From Raphanus sativus (taxonomy: Eukaryota > Streptophyta > Magnoliopsida > Brassicales > Brassicaceae), in contig NC_079513.1 in assembly GCF_000801105.2 (NCBI RefSeq), forward strand, positions 26,891,640 through 26,955,639: DNA of 64,000 nucleotides. Reading direction: 5' to 3'. Every line of letters begins with the position of its first letter. Positions within the stretch are counted from its first letter, which is position 1. The notes beneath the pieces are model-generated. The model saw only the letters and a list, made by a program, of their open reading frames with translations. It made no database searches and was not told the origin of the DNA. The position numbers were made by a program, and so were the translations under genes. Positions 63,399 to 64,000 of the stretch are shown in pieces.

Positions 63399-64000
63399 TC
63401 AACCAAACTCAACACTCAAGAGTTTCAACTCTTGAGACCAATCTGAATTACAGAGTCGTAGCTCCTCTGTTTCTACATGAATACATGATGCATCAACAAC
63501 TACGCTACACGGAACTGAAGGCTCATCACCACCAGCAAGAACCAAACATGCCTTGTAAACCCCATTTCCAGGAGGAAGATTAAGCACTGATGATCTCGGC
63601 ACCGAGATCCTTCTTTCGTTCTGCATATCTCCGGTGCTGTTGACTTGCAAGATAAGCCGGTGGGCTCTGCCGAGAAGCTCTGTTACATAGCTCATATCTC
63701 CCGCTGCGAGAGCTTGGCGTACACGTGTAGAAGAGACTTGCCCTCTGTCTTTTGAGTCCCCCCCTCCTGAGTTGTTTCTCTTCTCCGAGTCTTGCTTCTT
63801 GTCCATCACAGAGCTTATGATGTAAGCACCGATGCCATACTCCTCGCACAATCTCACTAGCTCAGAGGCATCACCCGAAGCTTTATATCCAAATCTATAA
63901 TTTTCGCCTGCAGAATTTGAGTGTTTCAGCATGGAATGTTACTAAGAGAGAATGAGTTTTTTTGATATCTTTCTAAAAAAAACTTCACCTGCCACAACTC
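63399..64000 (-). CDS. RIBF2: Plastid FAD synthase (RibF type), C-terminal part
   Basis: Partial: the gene continues beyond the window. Exon 63907-63399 is the last, and 64000-63989 is the end of the preceding exon, which joins as VVAG|ENYRFGYKASGDASELV. Visible: the nucleotidyltransferase-like ENYRFGYKASGD and RLCEEYGIGAYIISSVMD blocks; the conserved VSSTRVRQALAAGDMSYVTELLGR, matching the ISSTxxRxxLxxG motif of bacterial-type FAD synthetases; and a C-terminal region of ~75 residues. RibF2 and its partner make FAD from FMN and ATP in chloroplasts. Unlike bacterial RibF, the plant enzymes lack a riboflavin kinase module, consistent with the short tail. The match to At5g08340 is from synteny. 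Confidence 0.9.

Noticed and set aside
1..64000. CRISPR arrays, operons or bacterial-type systems
   Set aside because: Nothing of this kind is present; gene structure is plant nuclear throughout.

Overview
This is a plant nuclear genome segment. Genes are split by GT-AG introns, intergenic DNA is AT-rich, and several plant transposon classes are present. The encoded proteins match, in order, a run of Arabidopsis chromosome 5 genes that I recall as At5g08550 down to At5g08340. The order is collinear but several Arabidopsis neighbours seem to be missing. That combination suggests a Brassicaceae genome, most likely Brassica or a relative that went through whole-genome triplication and gene loss. 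Locus numbers come from memory of gene order, not from a search.

Layout. 1-9.4 kb is repeat-rich: a hAT-like element with a perfect 8-bp target duplication, a broken ILP1 copy, a Ty1/copia remnant with an LTR, and a small two-exon gene for a secreted cysteine-rich peptide. 9.4-13.3 kb holds a chloroplast-protein gene, an Emigrant-like MITE, an unidentified coding remnant and a small acidic-tailed protein gene. 14.0-19.4 kb is a 5.4-kb Helitron on the minus strand carrying RPA-like remnants and a captured piece of a PP2A B''-subunit gene. 19.6-31 kb holds complex I CI51, a MYBS2-type transcription factor, the mitochondrial PPR protein SLG1 and the VQ-motif protein VQ31. 31.9-42.2 kb holds the histone deacetylase partner HDC1, a small Myb/SANT-like protein, ferredoxin-thioredoxin reductase subunit FTRA2 and a DUF3531 plastid-type protein. 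42.6-49.0 kb holds an 18-exon katanin p80 gene and a DUF3339 miniprotein, both on the minus strand. 49.9-54.6 kb is a nearly intact LINE. 55.4-61.1 kb holds two tandem alpha-galactosidases (AGAL1, AGAL2). A GEM-like GRAM protein gene and the end of an FAD synthase gene close the window.

The genes are independent plant transcription units, not an operon. Two functional links are visible. CI51 (a complex I subunit) and SLG1 (a mitochondrial RNA-editing PPR tied to a complex I transcript) both have TGGGCC/GGCCCA site II motifs upstream. AGAL1 and AGAL2 are tandem paralogues.

The most noteworthy points are the unannotated secreted peptide gene, the Helitron with a captured phosphatase-subunit exon next to the CI51 promoter, the start-codon-only first exon of CI51, the 8-nt microexon in HDC1, reciprocal intron differences between the AGAL paralogues, and a LINE whose endonuclease seems to lack a catalytic Asp. 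I saw no CRISPR array, tRNA or rRNA gene, and nothing I can defend as a wholly new multi-gene system.
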